Assembly: GCF_036711975.1 (NCBI RefSeq)
Contig: NC_091968.1
Span: 15,624,001-15,688,000, forward strand
DNA from: Onthophagus taurus
Lineage: Eukaryota > Arthropoda > Insecta > Coleoptera > Scarabaeidae
Length of the DNA stretch: 64,000 bases
Reading direction: 5' to 3'
Of the stretch, positions 9,632-20,592 are shown one piece after another; position 1 is the stretch's first letter, and each line of letters opens with the position of its first letter. The notes under the pieces are model-generated. The model had not been told where the DNA came from. It saw nothing but the letters and a program-made list of their open reading frames with translations, and did no database searches. The position numbers and the translations under genes were made by a program.

Positions 9632-12224
9632 CACGTTAACTGCCATCCCCAATATTTAAAAAAGTATGTACAGTGTCCCATAGGCCATGTTTGTTTTTCA
9701 ATGAATATGATGTTTTAGTGTTTAAAAATAAACAAATATTGAAAAACCTTTTTTCTCCAGTAATTTTTTTGTTAGAAAAAAGTGTGTCCTAATATGGTAC
9801 TCGTGGCGCCTGAGTGAACATTACTTAATGTTTTACACATCGTGCGCCATGTGTACCTTACGTAGACACGCACAAACTCGATCTTCGTTCGTTCAGCAGC
9901 GACAATTGGTTTCAGTAACTAGTTTGAAATGCAACAAGCGGTAAAGACTGCAGCAGAAGAGATTGAGGTTTGGAGAGAACTTGACATGAGTGATGAATTT
10001 TCAGACTTCTCAAATTCCGACCTTGATCCAACATATTCGGTAGATGAAACATCATCGAACGATTCTGAAGATGACTGCCTTCGGAAAACGAAACGTAGAG
10101 TCAAGTACGTAAAAAAGATATTACCAATAGCATAAACTTTGATTATGATATAGTTTTAGCTTTTTGATTGAATCAAAGTCTACAAAAAAAAGCTGTTTCG
10201 ATTTACCATTTCAAATATTTTTTGCTCTTACCGTTTAGCAGTACGTCTGTATTTTGCGAGGTATTTTTATGTGGTATTGCAATGCTGCAAAGTCCATTTT
10301 TCTTTTAGATTCAACGCAACCATCAACTTCAGCTAAACCATCAACATCGGCTCAAGCATCAACATCGGCTCAAGCATCAACATCGGCCCAGTCTGACACA
10401 ATAACAGATCCTCCAGGAAGCCGCATTGAAAAGCCAGAGTGGGGACCAATTTCAGGAAATTTTTTGACGTTCACTCTCCCTCTAAATGTTGGCGTTTCAC
10501 CAGCCCTGCAGGCTCAAATGCATGGTAAAAACGAGCTTAGTTTTTTTGAATTGCTTGTGTCCGATGTTGTTAACAAGATCGTTGATGAAACAAACGGATA
10601 TGCCGAACAGCAAATTGTTTTAGCCATAAGCAACGAGAAATTGGTCAACTATTCACGTTTACATGCATAGGTAGATACCAACTTTAGTGAAATACGAACA
10701 TTTATTGCTATTTTGATTTGCATGGGATTAGATAAAAAGCCATCACTCAAAGATTATTGGCGTAAAAATCCATTGTATTAAAACGAGATATCAAGATTTA
10801 TGGCTCGAAATAGGTTTGAGCTGCTTTTACGCATGTACCATTTAGCAAATAACGAAGAATGCCCCTTCAACGATAGGCTTCACAAAATTCAATATCTGGT
10901 TGACATGTTGATGAAACCATGATTCCGTTTCGAGGCAGATTGTCTTTTCGACAATACATAAAAGGAAAAAGGCATAAGTTTGGAATGAAAATTTATAAAG
11001 TATGCCTTGATGGCGGATTTACCTACAGCCTGAAGATATATTGCGGTAAGGAAAAGATTGAAGGACAATCGGTGGCGGAATCTATCGTTATGGAAATGTT
11101 ACAACCATTGCTTGATGATGGAGGAACTCTTTATGCAGATAATTGGTACACCTCTGTTGCCCCACTGGAGAACTTACAAAAAAGATCAACTCATCTAGTA
11201 GGAACTATTCGAAAGAATAAAAAAGGTCTACCAAAGACTGTGGTCGACACAAAACTTAAGAGAGGAGAAATTATTGCAAGGCAGAATCAAAATAAAGTGG
11301 TTATTATGAAGTGGCATGACAAAAGAGATGTCCTCCTATTATCCACTAAACACACAGATGAACAGAAAGAAGTACATCACAAAGAGGGTCCCAGGCTCAA
11401 ACCGTCTGCAATAATCGATTACAATAAAGCTAAAGCGTTTGTTGATATGTCAGATCAAATGGCAGCCTATTCAAATTCTCTGAGAAAGTCAATAAAATGG
11501 TACAGAAAATTGGCTTTTGAATTTATTACAGGCACCTCAGTAGTAAATGCGTTATACTTGTACAACAAAATAAACAATAAGAAAATTTCTATAACCACTT
11601 TCAAGGAAAACCTTGCCATGCAACTTTTTGAAAGTAGAGAACCGCTACACCCAAACGCAGAGAATCCAGTAGAAGGACATAGACATACCGAAAAAATGGA
11701 TAACGAGGGAAAGCGTAAAAGGGGAAGATGCAAATCTTGCTATGAAAAGAATTCACAACAACATGGGCGCGATGATGCAGTAAAAAATACAAAAAGAATT
11801 ACTTACATATGTCTAGGTTGCGACGGCAATATTTTCATTTGCATGGAATGCTTTTTTGAAAAACACGTTTTCAAAAAAATTTAATAGAATATTTTGTGCT
11901 TTGCAGACATTTTCCAATAATTTTATAAATATTTTTTATTAGTTTAAGCTAAACGTTACATTTTTGAGCAGAAAGAAATAAATAATTTTGAAATATAAAT
12001 TTTGTGTCATATTTTCTATAAAAACTAAAATATTCTCGGACCACACTCGAATAATGATTTTCTACGCCAGTCCCACCCATACATACATTTAAATCAATGC
12101 TAAATGCGGCCACCATGTGTACACATGGCTTAGAAGGTGGTAGAACGTGTGCCCACTGATGGTACACATGGCGCTGGGGTTAATTCACTTGTGTCCATAT
12201 ATGGTACACATGGCAGTGAACGTG
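9632..12224 (+). mobile_element. piggyBac element B
   Basis: TTAA (9628-9631) is followed by CACGTTAACTGCCAT; at the right, ATGGCAGTGAACGTG is followed by TTAA (12225-12228), a 15-bp inverted end with one mismatch. It contains a piggyBac transposase gene. It interrupts the MADF-BESS gene of Harbinger A, so it is younger than that copy. Internal TGGTACACATGG-like motifs repeat near the right end. Confidence 0.88.
9929..11884 (+). pseudogene. piggyBac B transposase, nearly complete but broken
   Basis: An acidic N-terminus at 9929-10135 is followed by a block at 10300-10670 containing a short Ser-Thr-Ser-Ala-Gln repeat and the N-terminal domain of the family. Another stretch (10670-10910) has one stop. 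The main catalytic frame (from about 10910) has 'MIPFRGRLSFRQY', with the first Asp just upstream, then 'YADNWYTSV' (second Asp), and 'AFVDMSDQM' (third). The C-terminal 'CKSC...CLGC...CMECF' array is the zinc-binding cysteine-rich domain that piggyBac uses to bind its ends. Stops near 10668 and 10780 and a frame change near 10905, with apparent loss of a few codons, disable it. Of the piggyBac copies here this is the best preserved. Confidence 0.88.
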
Positions 12225-12498
12225 TTAATATCATTTCCAAGCTCTCATTCTATCCGCAGTTCATACACTCCCGTACCGGAAAACACGCCTGTATATTACA
12301 ATATTTCATCTCCATCACCAACTTTCGTTCCACCTATCAGCAGCAAAATATTCCTTGTACAAGTAAATCTAATAAGTCTAGGGCTGTTATACACTCAATG
12401 ACGAATGTAGCACCTCCCCAAACGACTACCCAACAAAATCCCATACAAGATTATCCCAAATCAGAAGAAGATAGCATTAAAACTTATTTAAAAGTTTA

Positions 12499-12846
12499 AT
12501 TAGTTACGTGATATGTAATGTGTGTACAAGTATTTGATTTAAAATAAAGACTTACCTTAACGTTACGGCCAATTTTTCTTCTGTATCCAAACATAATCTC
12601 ATGCATGTATTTTGTAATTTTGTATTTATCTTGTAAAACTTGAAGAATTCTTCAGGGTGTGATCGTAATTTTGCTCGTTCATGTTATATACGTGATTTCA
12701 CGAAAGCGTCACTGTATGTACTGGCATTTGTACTAGTATAAATTCCTAATACAAAAAATCGAACGTCTGTGTTGCTTGTTAGGAATTCCGAGTCGGAATT
12801 CCGTACACGGAAATCGAATACGGAAACCGTATTTGTGCGGCCGCCC
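12499..12846. other. 3' non-coding end of Harbinger A
   Basis: No ORF of note. It includes the inverted terminal region matching 6352-6400. Confidence 0.6.
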
Positions 12847-12985
12847 TAAAAACCAACCAGGGTACAAATAAACCCCAAATTGTTCAAACGACGGGGATTC
12901 CCCGTTTTTTGGTGTCAACGCTCTCGGGGATTCCCAATTTATTTAATAGCGGGTTCGTGTACGTATTTATCTCAGTATAATTTTA

Positions 12986-13929
12986 ATGTGTTTAGTCACG
13001 TTGACAGTGATTGTCGAGTACGCGTTTATAAAAATTAGTGAACTACGGAAGTTTCAAAATGAAAATAAGCTAACTGACAAAGAACTATTGGCGATATTAG
13101 AAACGGACGATTACGACACTTATTTTAATGATTTTGCACTACAGGATGGTGCAAGTGATATTGAGGAGACTGACATAGTGACTAAAACTGATGAGATAGA
13201 TAGATGACGTTTTACAAGTTAGTGGTAGGGAAAATGAGTCGACAGATTCTGCAGAGGAAGTAGGCCCGTCAGTAAACTTTTATACCGATCATCCAACTTA
13301 TTCTCGTCTAATGATGGTAGTGTGTGGGCAAAGGTTCCTTTTACTACGAAGATCAAGAGACGAAAATGTAATATCCAAAAGGTTGCACTAGGTTTGATGA
13401 CTAGATATAGTTCCTAATTTTCCACCATAAAAGAAGCTTTTGAACTATTTTTTTCGAACATATTATGGATGTGATTTTATCGGAGAAGAATAGAAAAGCC
13501 TTATCATATTATGCGACAAATGAGAAGGCCTTTTCTGCTTATTACGTTTGGAGCCTGGCACGTTGCTAAAGAGCCAATATGTGTACTATGGAGCCAAGAT
13601 CCAACTTTATGTCGGCCTCTAGTATCATCTGCCATTTATCTTCAGGATATGGAATAATTACTGATAACTTTTTTACCAGTATTGAGTTAGCTAATAAGCT
13701 TTCAGATAAAAACCTTACCTTGTGTGGTACACTGCGTAAAAATAAACCTTATATTCCAAAAGAACTACTTCCAGCAAGATATAAGAAAGACTTCAAGAAT
13801 GTTTGCTTTTATGGAAAATAAAACATTAGTTTCCTACGTACCAAACAAAATGCGACAGTTATTCTTTTATCGACAGAACATAACGATGACAAAATAAGTG
13901 GAGAAAAAACTGATTACAAACCAGACATT
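12986..13929 (+). pseudogene. piggyBac A transposase, N-terminal and central part
   Basis: An N-terminal acidic segment (12986-13207) contains 'LAILETDDYDTYF'. Decayed frames follow, with piggyBac-like 'TYSRLMMVVCGQRF' and 'GLMTRYSS' pieces. The block 13579-13821 has 'GIITDNFFTSIELANKL', the second catalytic Asp region (DNFFTS), and 'CGTLRKNKPYIP', the canonical GT.R.N step. It continues to 'VILLSTEHND' at about 13870. It is cut at 13929 by Harbinger B, and its C-terminus resumes at 17057. Several stops and frameshifts exist. It belongs to the outer piggyBac element because both parts lie between its ends in the right order. Confidence 0.8.
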
Positions 13930-14027
13930 GGGCGCGTTCACCAGAGAATTCCGTTTACGTTGGCAAACGCAAACGAGTTACGATTTGGTGAACGGCCAAT
14001 TTTCCAAGTAATTATTTTATAACAATA

Positions 14028-14473
14028 GGGCCGTTAAGGTCAATCGATTAGAAAGACCGTCTTTCAAAAAATCGATAATGTAAATTAAATTAGACGGATT
14101 AGTAACGTTTTCACGTTCGAAAATTGTTTAATTTTTGCAATAATTAATGTAAAACTTTAAAATTCCCCACCCCTGATTCATTGTGACGTTTTAAGTAAGA
14201 AGAAAGAAATCACAGACGTGATATCTCTCCCGTTTTCTTCTAGCGCATAAGATTCGTAGCATTGTCTCTCTCCAGGAATTTTATTGATTTTTATACGCTC
14301 CAATCGTACGCTCAAATCTGAGTGACGCGCTACTGAATTCGCGGCCTGTAATTTCTAACTTTATTATTTTTTTTTGGAAAAACTAAGCCTCAGAATCAAA
14401 AATTGAAAAATATGGGGTCAATCAATTTTAAAAAACTTTTGAATGAGCCAATAAAAAAAAAACTTAACGGCCC
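14028..14473. mobile_element. MITE with GGGCCGTTAAG ends
   Basis: GGGCCGTTAAG at 14028 is matched by CTTAACGGCCC ending at 14473, with AATA/TATT extending the symmetry. TA flanks both sides. There is no coding capacity. It is inserted in the 5' part of Harbinger B. Confidence 0.6.
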
Positions 14474-15298
14474 TATTACTTATAGTATGCATCATTTATA
14501 TTAATTTTATATTACTTAAATTTATTGTGGTTTTAGATCATATTGAACAAGATTGGGAATTTAAGTCAAGGTGACCATAGAATGATATCCCTAGAGAAAT
14601 AGTATATCATTATATGAGCATATAATGAGAAAACACTCAGGTTAATTATGCCACTCAGGTTAATACTCGGTTTTGTCCATGACTATTGAAATTGATTCCA
14701 TAAATTAATTTTTTAAATAAATTTTTGAATAAAGGTTAAACGTCAATGTGACCCAAATTCAATGTTACTAACTGTAACCAACTTCACAACAATTTGTCAA
14801 AATTAAATGTCAGTTTTATAAAACGTCGTTTTCTTTACGAAAATTAATTAATTTATGCTTAAATCATACGAAAAAAGAAATTTGTTTAGGTTTTTTTAAT
14901 GTCAAACATTTAGAAACTCCTAAAAAATTGAATTAAATTGACGTTTTTTGAACTTTTAACGTTTCAAATAATTATTATTAGCCTGATCAAGATGGCTACC
15001 CGTGGATAATGATATTATTATTCACCGCTATTATTCACTCCGTGAAAAATGACTACCATTTTGTTTTAGAAAACTCATTCATAAGGTATATATTATAAGG
15101 TAGTCGTGGACAAAAGTTTTTATTTACTATATGGGTGCTAAGTTCGGGGCATAAAGTATTTTATGATGTCATAGACCTATTGTGCCAGTTATTGGGTGAA
15201 TGTATAAAATGGCCTGATAACCATAAGAATACTGCAAATGTTAGTATAATTTTGTAATTTTTTTTTATTATGTTCAATTAAAACTCTTTATAGGTTTT
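14474..15298. other. 5' part of Harbinger B, little coding
   Basis: AT-rich. A short decayed stretch near 15160-15240 ('VIDLLCQLLGECIKWP') fits the segment just upstream of the Harbinger catalytic domain and may be an exon remnant. Nothing else was recognised. Confidence 0.4.
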
Positions 15299-16021
15299 TC
15301 GAAATCGATCAAGTGGTATACCTGGAATTGTTGGAGCAATTGATGGGTGCCACATAGCCATTAAACAACCTGAAATGCTAATGATTATTTTAATAGAAAA
15401 CAATTTCACTCTATTGTACTGCAAGGTTAGTACCGATTTGAGACATTAACCCTTTTCATATTTTTAACATCACATATAAAATGCTTTTTAGGAACATGTG
15501 ATGAAAGAGCAGTGTTCATTGACATAAACGTTGGTCAGCCTGGACGAATGCATGACACTCGAGTATTTCGTTTAAGTCCACTCTATCAAAAATTAACCGA
15601 TCAAGTAAACCCTCTGTTACCTTGCGATAAGCACCTGGTAGGTGATTCTGCTTATCCATTATTAATGAATTTAATGAAACCATACCAAGATAATGGCCAT
15701 TTAACAAACGCTCAACAAATTTTTAATACCAAGTTATCCAGTGTGCGATCAACAATTCAGCGATCATTTGGTTTGTTAAAAGGAAAATTTAGACGTGTAA
15801 AGTATTTAGATGTCGGCAATCCCGAATCTGCAATGCAGATAGTAGCTGCTACTTGTGTTTTACACAATTGCATATTGATCGAAGGCAAAGCACACAACGA
15901 GTACAATATTGAAAATGAAAATATTGAAATTATTGAGAATGTGAATGAAGAAAATATACAGGATGAAAGAGGAGCAGTTGAAGATAAAAGAAGAAATCTC
16001 GTGAATATTTGCAACACATAA
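15299..16021 (+). pseudogene. Harbinger B transposase (HARBI1-like DDE)
   Basis: A first block at about 15299-15425 reads 'GIPGIVGAIDGCHIAIKQP', with the first catalytic Asp in 'AIDG'. After a short gap that looks like an intron (acceptor TTTTTAG near 15492), the frame to 16021 has 'FIDINVGQPGRMHDTRVF' (second Asp), 'GDSAYPL', and 'IQRSFGLLKGKFRR', where family members have a catalytic Glu (usually 'ERAFG' or 'ENAFG'); here the position reads Gln. The ending 'VAATCVLHNCIL' is typical. The N-terminal half is largely lost. This is the catalytic domain of a Harbinger transposase (DDE_Tnp_4 type), truncated. Confidence 0.82.
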
Positions 16022-16381
16022 AAAACAACGTGTCTAATATATCCTACATTTTGGTATTAATTCATGTCCTTACTTTATGTTATGTTTCAAGATTATATTA
16101 AATGTTGTTTATTAAATTTTCTCCATATTTGTGTTCTTTGAGTGTATTATTAAATCCTTGTAATAGAAAATACATGTAAAGTTTATAGAATATTTTAGAT
16201 TTTGTTTCAATTACTTTAAATAGTTTAAAACAAAAACTATACCATGTTTCTAAAATTTCGTAATTTAATAAATATTGTTCATATTGAAAATGGATTAGAA
16301 AAAAATAAAATCCAAGGTTAATAAAGTAGGATTAAAAGAAAAAGAAACAAAATTATTGTCAAGTTTTTTTATTAGATCGTT

Positions 16382-16786
16382 TCACTCTTGTTGAATAGCA
16401 TTATGTTGTTTCAATTCTTCCGTCAACTTTTCTATTGCTGCCGCTCTTCTCTCTTCGACTTCCAGCAGTTTCCGGCGATAGGTGTGAAGTGCATTTACTT
16501 CACACCTTTTACGTCTTCTGCTATTCACCGGTGTCTGAGGTGCATTACTTGTGGTTGGAGTGGTAATGTTCGCAGCTGTTAGATAGGAATGATCACGAAT
16601 TATTGGAGACAAATCTGTGGTAGAGTTAATCAATATCAGATTATTTTGAGAGAATACGGTATTTAAAGGTGACTGTTGTACATCTGGACAAAAGGGTACA
16701 AGTTGATTTCTTACTTTCATCTGTATGTATTGATATTTCCACAGCGCCGGAATTTTTTTTACAATAAAGTTGAAATTAATCTTCAT
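16382..16786 (-). pseudogene. Harbinger B accessory protein, C-terminal part
   Basis: A 134-codon minus-strand frame has a Thr/Asn/Pro-rich linker, a basic 'RRRKR' motif and a charged helical C-terminus beginning 'YRRKLLEVEERRAAAIEKL'. That helix resembles the C-terminal tail of Myb/SANT-like proteins encoded opposite the transposase in Harbinger elements. The Myb/SANT domain itself is missing upstream, so this is a fragment. The assignment rests on position and tail style rather than on a domain. Confidence 0.5.
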
Positions 16787-17056
16787 CTACAATTATAAAA
16801 ACAATATACTTTTTTATTCAGTGTATTGATTTATTTGCATTTATTTATTATTTAATCACATTTATTTACAACTTTAATTTATAGGTACATACTGCTCAAT
16901 TTATCATGAATTTCTTCATTTTCAAAGATAGTATACACTAACCCATTAAATAAATAATTTCGGGCTTCTGCCATTCTTTTTTGTTGACTTTAAATTTAAG
17001 ATGACACAAACACCAAACGTTGCCAACAGTTTGGTCTCCGTTTGCAAACGTTGACA

Positions 17057-17467
17057 GTTGACACAACAGATAAATTAGCGAAGGAATTCACGACACAAAG
17101 AAAAAGTAATCGGTGGCCGATGGCAATATTTTTTAATCTGCTGGGCATTGGTGGCATCAACGCCTATAAACTTTGGATGTTGAAAAATCCAGATTGGAAA
17201 AAAAATCGCTTGGATACAAGAAGAATGTTTTTGTTGGAGTTGGGCTAAGAATGAATTAGGAAAAACATAATTCGTAAATACCAAAATGACAAGTCGTTAC
17301 ATTCCAGTATAAAACAATCCATGTTAACCATTTTGCCAGAATTAAACGTAAGGAGCGAACAACCTGTTCCCGTTATTGACAGAAAGCAGCGATGTTTCTT
17401 ATGCGACAGAAGTAAAGACAGGAAATCTCGAAAGTTTTGTATTCGGTGCAATCAGTGTGATAATTAA
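17057..17467 (+). pseudogene. piggyBac A transposase, C-terminal part
   Basis: The frame resumes with Val-Asp-Thr-Thr-Asp-Lys, the piggyBac 'GVD..D' catalytic Asp site, then 'RWPMAIFFNLLGIGGINAY', a conserved family block. A stop at about 17246 and a frame change lead into 'DRKQRCFLCDRSKDRKSR' and a final Cys-x2-Cys at 17440-17460, the remnant of the cysteine-rich domain. It directly continues the protein cut at 13929 by Harbinger B. A few codons around the junction are lost. Confidence 0.82.
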
Positions 17468-17739
17468 ATCATTATTTAAAATGTTACTAAAATGCTTGTT
17501 CCTTTTTCATAATTATTTTTGTCGTTATTATTTCTAATCATTTCATATTATTTTTTCAAAATGCGTTTACTCATTTATCAATGCTGACAACTTTTTTATG
17601 TAAAAATATATTTTTTTATATATTTTTTTTATATAATTATAACATTAAAAAAAATAATAAGCCAAAAAAATGTTGGGGTATGTTTGGGCCCCACTCGGTA
17701 TTTAATGTAAGTTTTTGACCATGGGTTTATGAAGGTTAA

Positions 17740-18283
17740 CCTTCAAGTGAGCACTTGAAATTATTGCGTAAATTGGTGAAGTTTAACGATTTTTTTCGTA
17801 AAAACTGGACAGCTACTAAGTTTAAAAAAAATGGATCAAATGTCTTCAGGATATGTATTCGCACGTGATGTCAAGAACATTTTTAAAAAAGAAAAATATC
17901 GACGTCACCCCTACATTTCATTCTTTCAAATAAACTTCGAAAGCGAAAAAGTTTATGATATTGTATATCCATATTGCGAGGAATTTAATTAAGAAATAGA
18001 TAAAAGTAATAGAAACTTGCTAAATAATTTTAACTATAAAATTCTTGAAATTTCTTGAAAAAGTTTATGATCTCAACATGTTTAGATCTGGAATTTGAAA
18101 CTAATATTTAAATTATAGATTCATCTTTATGTTTAAAAAAACGGTTGCTCAAACGTGCTCGTTCTTGAAATGGAGATGTTTTTGTAAAAACTCTGCAAAA
18201 ATGCTGCAGCGAGATATGTACGTGACAAATGATATTCTGTTGATATATTGTCATAGCATATTCCTAATATTGTATTTTTTATT
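17740..18283. other. AT-rich flank; possible Transib 2 upstream region
   Basis: No gene. It starts with a near-palindrome around 'ttcaagtgagcacttgaa'. The stretch just before 18284 ends in 'ttttgttag', which looks like the splice acceptor of the Transib gene that follows. Confidence 0.4.
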
Positions 18284-19235
18284 TTGTTAGGATCTCAATC
18301 GTCGAGAGAGCTTATTTTTATTACAAGAAAAACCTTGTTTGAAATTATACGAAATTCAGGACATGAGCAATTGGATCATCAGTTTAATCACTTAAAAAAA
18401 GAAATTCAATCACGGACATTATGTCCCAAAGAAAATCTACTCGATCTCAATAGAGTTTTAAATCTGTTTTATAGTATTTTTAAACAAAAATGGGCTAAAA
18501 CGTGTAGATCTAATACCAGATTCCAGGAAAGTGAAAAACACTGGTTGGAAACTGCTATAGGTTTTCGGCTATATGCACCGATATCGGCACCACAAAGAAA
18601 ACATACTTGTGTTAGGTCTGGTGGGCGATCCGAGCAAAGCTTGCAGAATGCAGTGAACGCACGAAACGTTTAAAGACCGAAGAAAAATTCGAAGCTCTTG
18701 TTCTACAGAAGAGTTAGCATATGCTACACATATGTCCTTGCAAAAAGCGGGGAAAGTGGACGCATCTAATGTTTTAAAGGAGATGACGCAAAAATCGCTT
18801 TCTCGAGCTTCGAAATATCGAGAAGCGTTTCAAAAGCGAGAAGAAGTGGCGACAGGACATATTTCTGGGGAAGAAGCTTTGGCAATGTTTGTAGATGCAC
18901 AATTAACAAGGAATAAATACAACATTATTAGAGCAAAACATAAATAAAAATTTCCCAGTTATAAAATCTTTCAACATGCTAAGACAAAGTATTATCCAGA
19001 AAAAAAGACATTATAATATCTCTCAACGCGGCAGAAATAAATTAACAATCTCTTTTGGACAACAATTATTAGTCGCTCAAAAAAATGTTTTAGAAACCCA
19101 AGATGTTGTAGCGTTAAACCCTTTAAAATTAATTTGTAAATGGGGGTTAGATGAGTCTAGTGGACAGGCAGAATATAAACAAAGTATTCAAGATATAAGT
19201 GATGGGCACATGTGTCTACTTTGCATAGTTTGCCA
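18284..19235 (+). pseudogene. Transib transposase 2, N-terminal half
   Basis: After a TTTTGTTAG acceptor the frame begins Gly-Ser-Gln-Ser-Ser and parallels exon 2 of Transib 1. It contains 'FKQKWAKTCRSNTRF', then frameshifts to 'SLQKAGKVDASNVLKEM' and 'ISGEEALAMFVDAQL', aligning block for block with 'QLRKSGKRNASDILKEI' and 'LTPLQALAMFVEADL' of copy 1. It reaches the first catalytic region ('CKWGLDES' near 19135). The rest is absent and a Harbinger fragment follows. The protein is diverged from copy 1, so this is a different subfamily rather than a recent duplicate. No CAC-type ends were located. Confidence 0.75.
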
Positions 19236-20211
19236 ATAAGATATAAGATAATAAGTCGGCATTAATTTAACGCCGACGTTAGCGCGTTTGTATAGGCATT
19301 AGTTAATAAAATAAGGATCGATTATTAAACGGGTCCTTAATAAATTACTTTAAAGTAGCCGCCTTAAAGTGGGATTTCCTATCCGCGTCTGCGGCAAGCG
19401 TCCTACGCACACGTCTGACGGATGCGTCAAAACGCTGCGTATAGACGCAGCTTCATGTTTGGGTAACCGTACAATAGATTCGCTATATAATAACAAATTG
19501 TTGCTCTTGTTACAAGAGCATGACGATGACGAAATTTTGTTATTACTTTTGAGAAGAAAGGAAAGAAAAATCGCGAGAAGTTTGTATCACTGCAGACTGA
19601 AAAAGGTTTTTTTTAAATATTGCATCAAATTCCATAGGGGTGACTAACGGCAAACACATAAGAATATTGTACCCAAAGAACAGTGGATCCGTACTTTATC
19701 ACTATAAGAACTATTTCTTAATTGTACTGTTAGCTCTCGTCGATTCCAATTACAAGATTACTGCTATAAATGTTGGCTCTTACGGCAAAGAAGGGGATAG
19801 CAGTATTTTTGAAAAATCGGCTATAGGTAACCAGATTCGTTCTGGAACATTCAATATACCTCATGAAAAAGAAAGTATACATTGGCATATGCTCATATGG
19901 CATATGTTTACCAAGACAAAAAGCTTCGTCTTGGCAATCATATGATGAAACCGTATCCGAAAAATTAGGCAATTCAAAATAATTCTAAAGCAATTTTTAA
20001 TTACCGATTTTGCCGCGCGAGAAGAGTATCGGAAAATGCATTTGCTTTACTTTCGCAAACATTCAGTATATTTTATGCTTCAATAGCGATTAAGTCTGGA
20101 ACTACTGCTACAATAATATGCTGTTTACACAATATGCTACGGGTTGAATATCTGCAGAAAGGAAATCATATATATAACCAAGAAATTGGGGATCAGTTTA
20201 AAGACTATTTC

Positions 20212-20592
20212 GACGGGGGGCGTGATGGCTCAGCGTGTTAGCTCTCGGGTTAACACGCAGACGTCCCGGGTTCGAACCCCGGTGAATTCACGTTGAGTCG
20301 CCCCCCGTCCTTCGGAGGGGACGTTAAGCCGTCGGTCCCGGCAACCAGTCTAACATCTCTGGTTGTCGTTAGCACGCATGTGTGTGAGGCTCGACTTATA
20401 GGGACGAATGCGCGTGAGCGCCCTCTGACCCCTCGGGGTCGGGGCGGCGGTAACTGGTCATTGGAAACGAGTAAGCGGTATCGTCACCTAACGAGATCTT
20501 CTCTACCATCTCGAGCCTCCAAGGGAGTATGAACAAGGGGCCCACTGGGGCCTAAGTGCGCGTAAAAATTACGCACCCCTCTCTCTACATAC
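20212..20592 (+). mobile_element. tRNA-derived SINE
   Basis: The head has a pol III A-box-like TGGCTCAGCGTG (about 20226) and a B-box GGTTCGAACC (20269-20278), spaced as in tRNA genes. The body includes 'cggaggggacgttaagccg', a core seen in many arthropod SINEs. It is G/C-rich, unlike its surroundings. A perfect 12-bp duplication AAAGACTATTTC flanks it (20200-20211 and 20593-20604). Pol III transcription and LINE-driven retroposition are inferred from these features. Confidence 0.88.
20226..20280 (+). promoter_or_regulatory. Internal pol III A and B boxes of the SINE
   Basis: A-box-like TGGCTCAGCG near 20226 and B-box GGGTTCGAACCCC at 20268-20280. This is an internal type 2 pol III promoter inherited from a tRNA. 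Confidence 0.75.

Larger units (their letters stand above)
8957..12498 (+). pseudogene. MADF-BESS accessory protein of Harbinger A
   Basis: The first block (8957-9154) starts at ATG and reads as a MADF domain: 'MSIEKYPCIWEINSTDYH' followed by a Met-Lys-Glu-Leu-Ala-Trp helix. MADF (Myb/SANT-like) proteins partner PIF/Harbinger transposases in DNA binding. A later block (about 9434-9540) contains 'FLLSFRSYMKKMN', a BESS motif. The C-terminal Pro/Ser/Thr/Gln-rich tail continues from 12229 to a stop at 12498 once piggyBac B (9632-12224) is removed. A stop at about 9413 and frame changes disrupt it. A nearly identical copy of the first ~125 bp occurs at 20630-20757, so the family has at least two members here. 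Confidence 0.72.
6352..12846 (+). mobile_element. PIF/Harbinger element A (no transposase)
   Basis: GGGCGGCCGC at the left end is matched by GCGGCCGCCC at the right, and further inward both share 'cggtttccgtattcgat' in inverted orientation. TAA flanks both ends (6349-6351, 12847-12849), the 3-bp duplication typical of PIF/Harbinger. After removing the nested Transib (6556-8882) and piggyBac B (9632-12224), only about 1.6 kb remains. This holds a MADF-BESS gene but no DDE transposase, so the copy is non-autonomous or internally deleted. Confidence 0.82.
13930..17056 (+). mobile_element. PIF/Harbinger element B
   Basis: It lies exactly between two halves of the piggyBac A transposase. The left end starts GGGCGCGTTCACCAGAG; the right end has related 'aaacgttgcc' and 'ccgtttgcaaacg' motifs, but the terminal match is imperfect, so the right boundary is approximate. 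It carries a Harbinger-type DDE transposase on the plus strand and a coiled-coil accessory protein on the minus strand, the usual two-gene layout. A MITE (14028-14473) sits in its 5' part. Confidence 0.7.
2806..17735 (+). mobile_element. piggyBac element A, inflated by nested insertions
   Basis: TTAA at 2802-2805 is followed by CCTTCATAAACCC, and the exact inverted copy ends at 17735 before TTAA at 17736-17739. This is the piggyBac signature: a TTAA target duplication with 13-bp inverted ends. Inside are piggyBac coding blocks in order at 12986-13929 and 17057-17467, and nested elements at 2918-6057 (pogo-like), 6352-12846 (Harbinger A) and 13930-17056 (Harbinger B). Subtracting these leaves about 2.2 kb, near the normal size of a piggyBac element. 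The transposase is broken, so the element is dead. Confidence 0.85.

Noticed and set aside
20212-20290. A genuine tRNA gene
   Set aside because: It has A and B boxes but does not extend as a clean cloverleaf, and it is fused to a SINE body with flanking duplications.
20293-20532. 79-codon frame
   Set aside because: It lies inside the SINE body, whose G/C-richness gives chance open frames.
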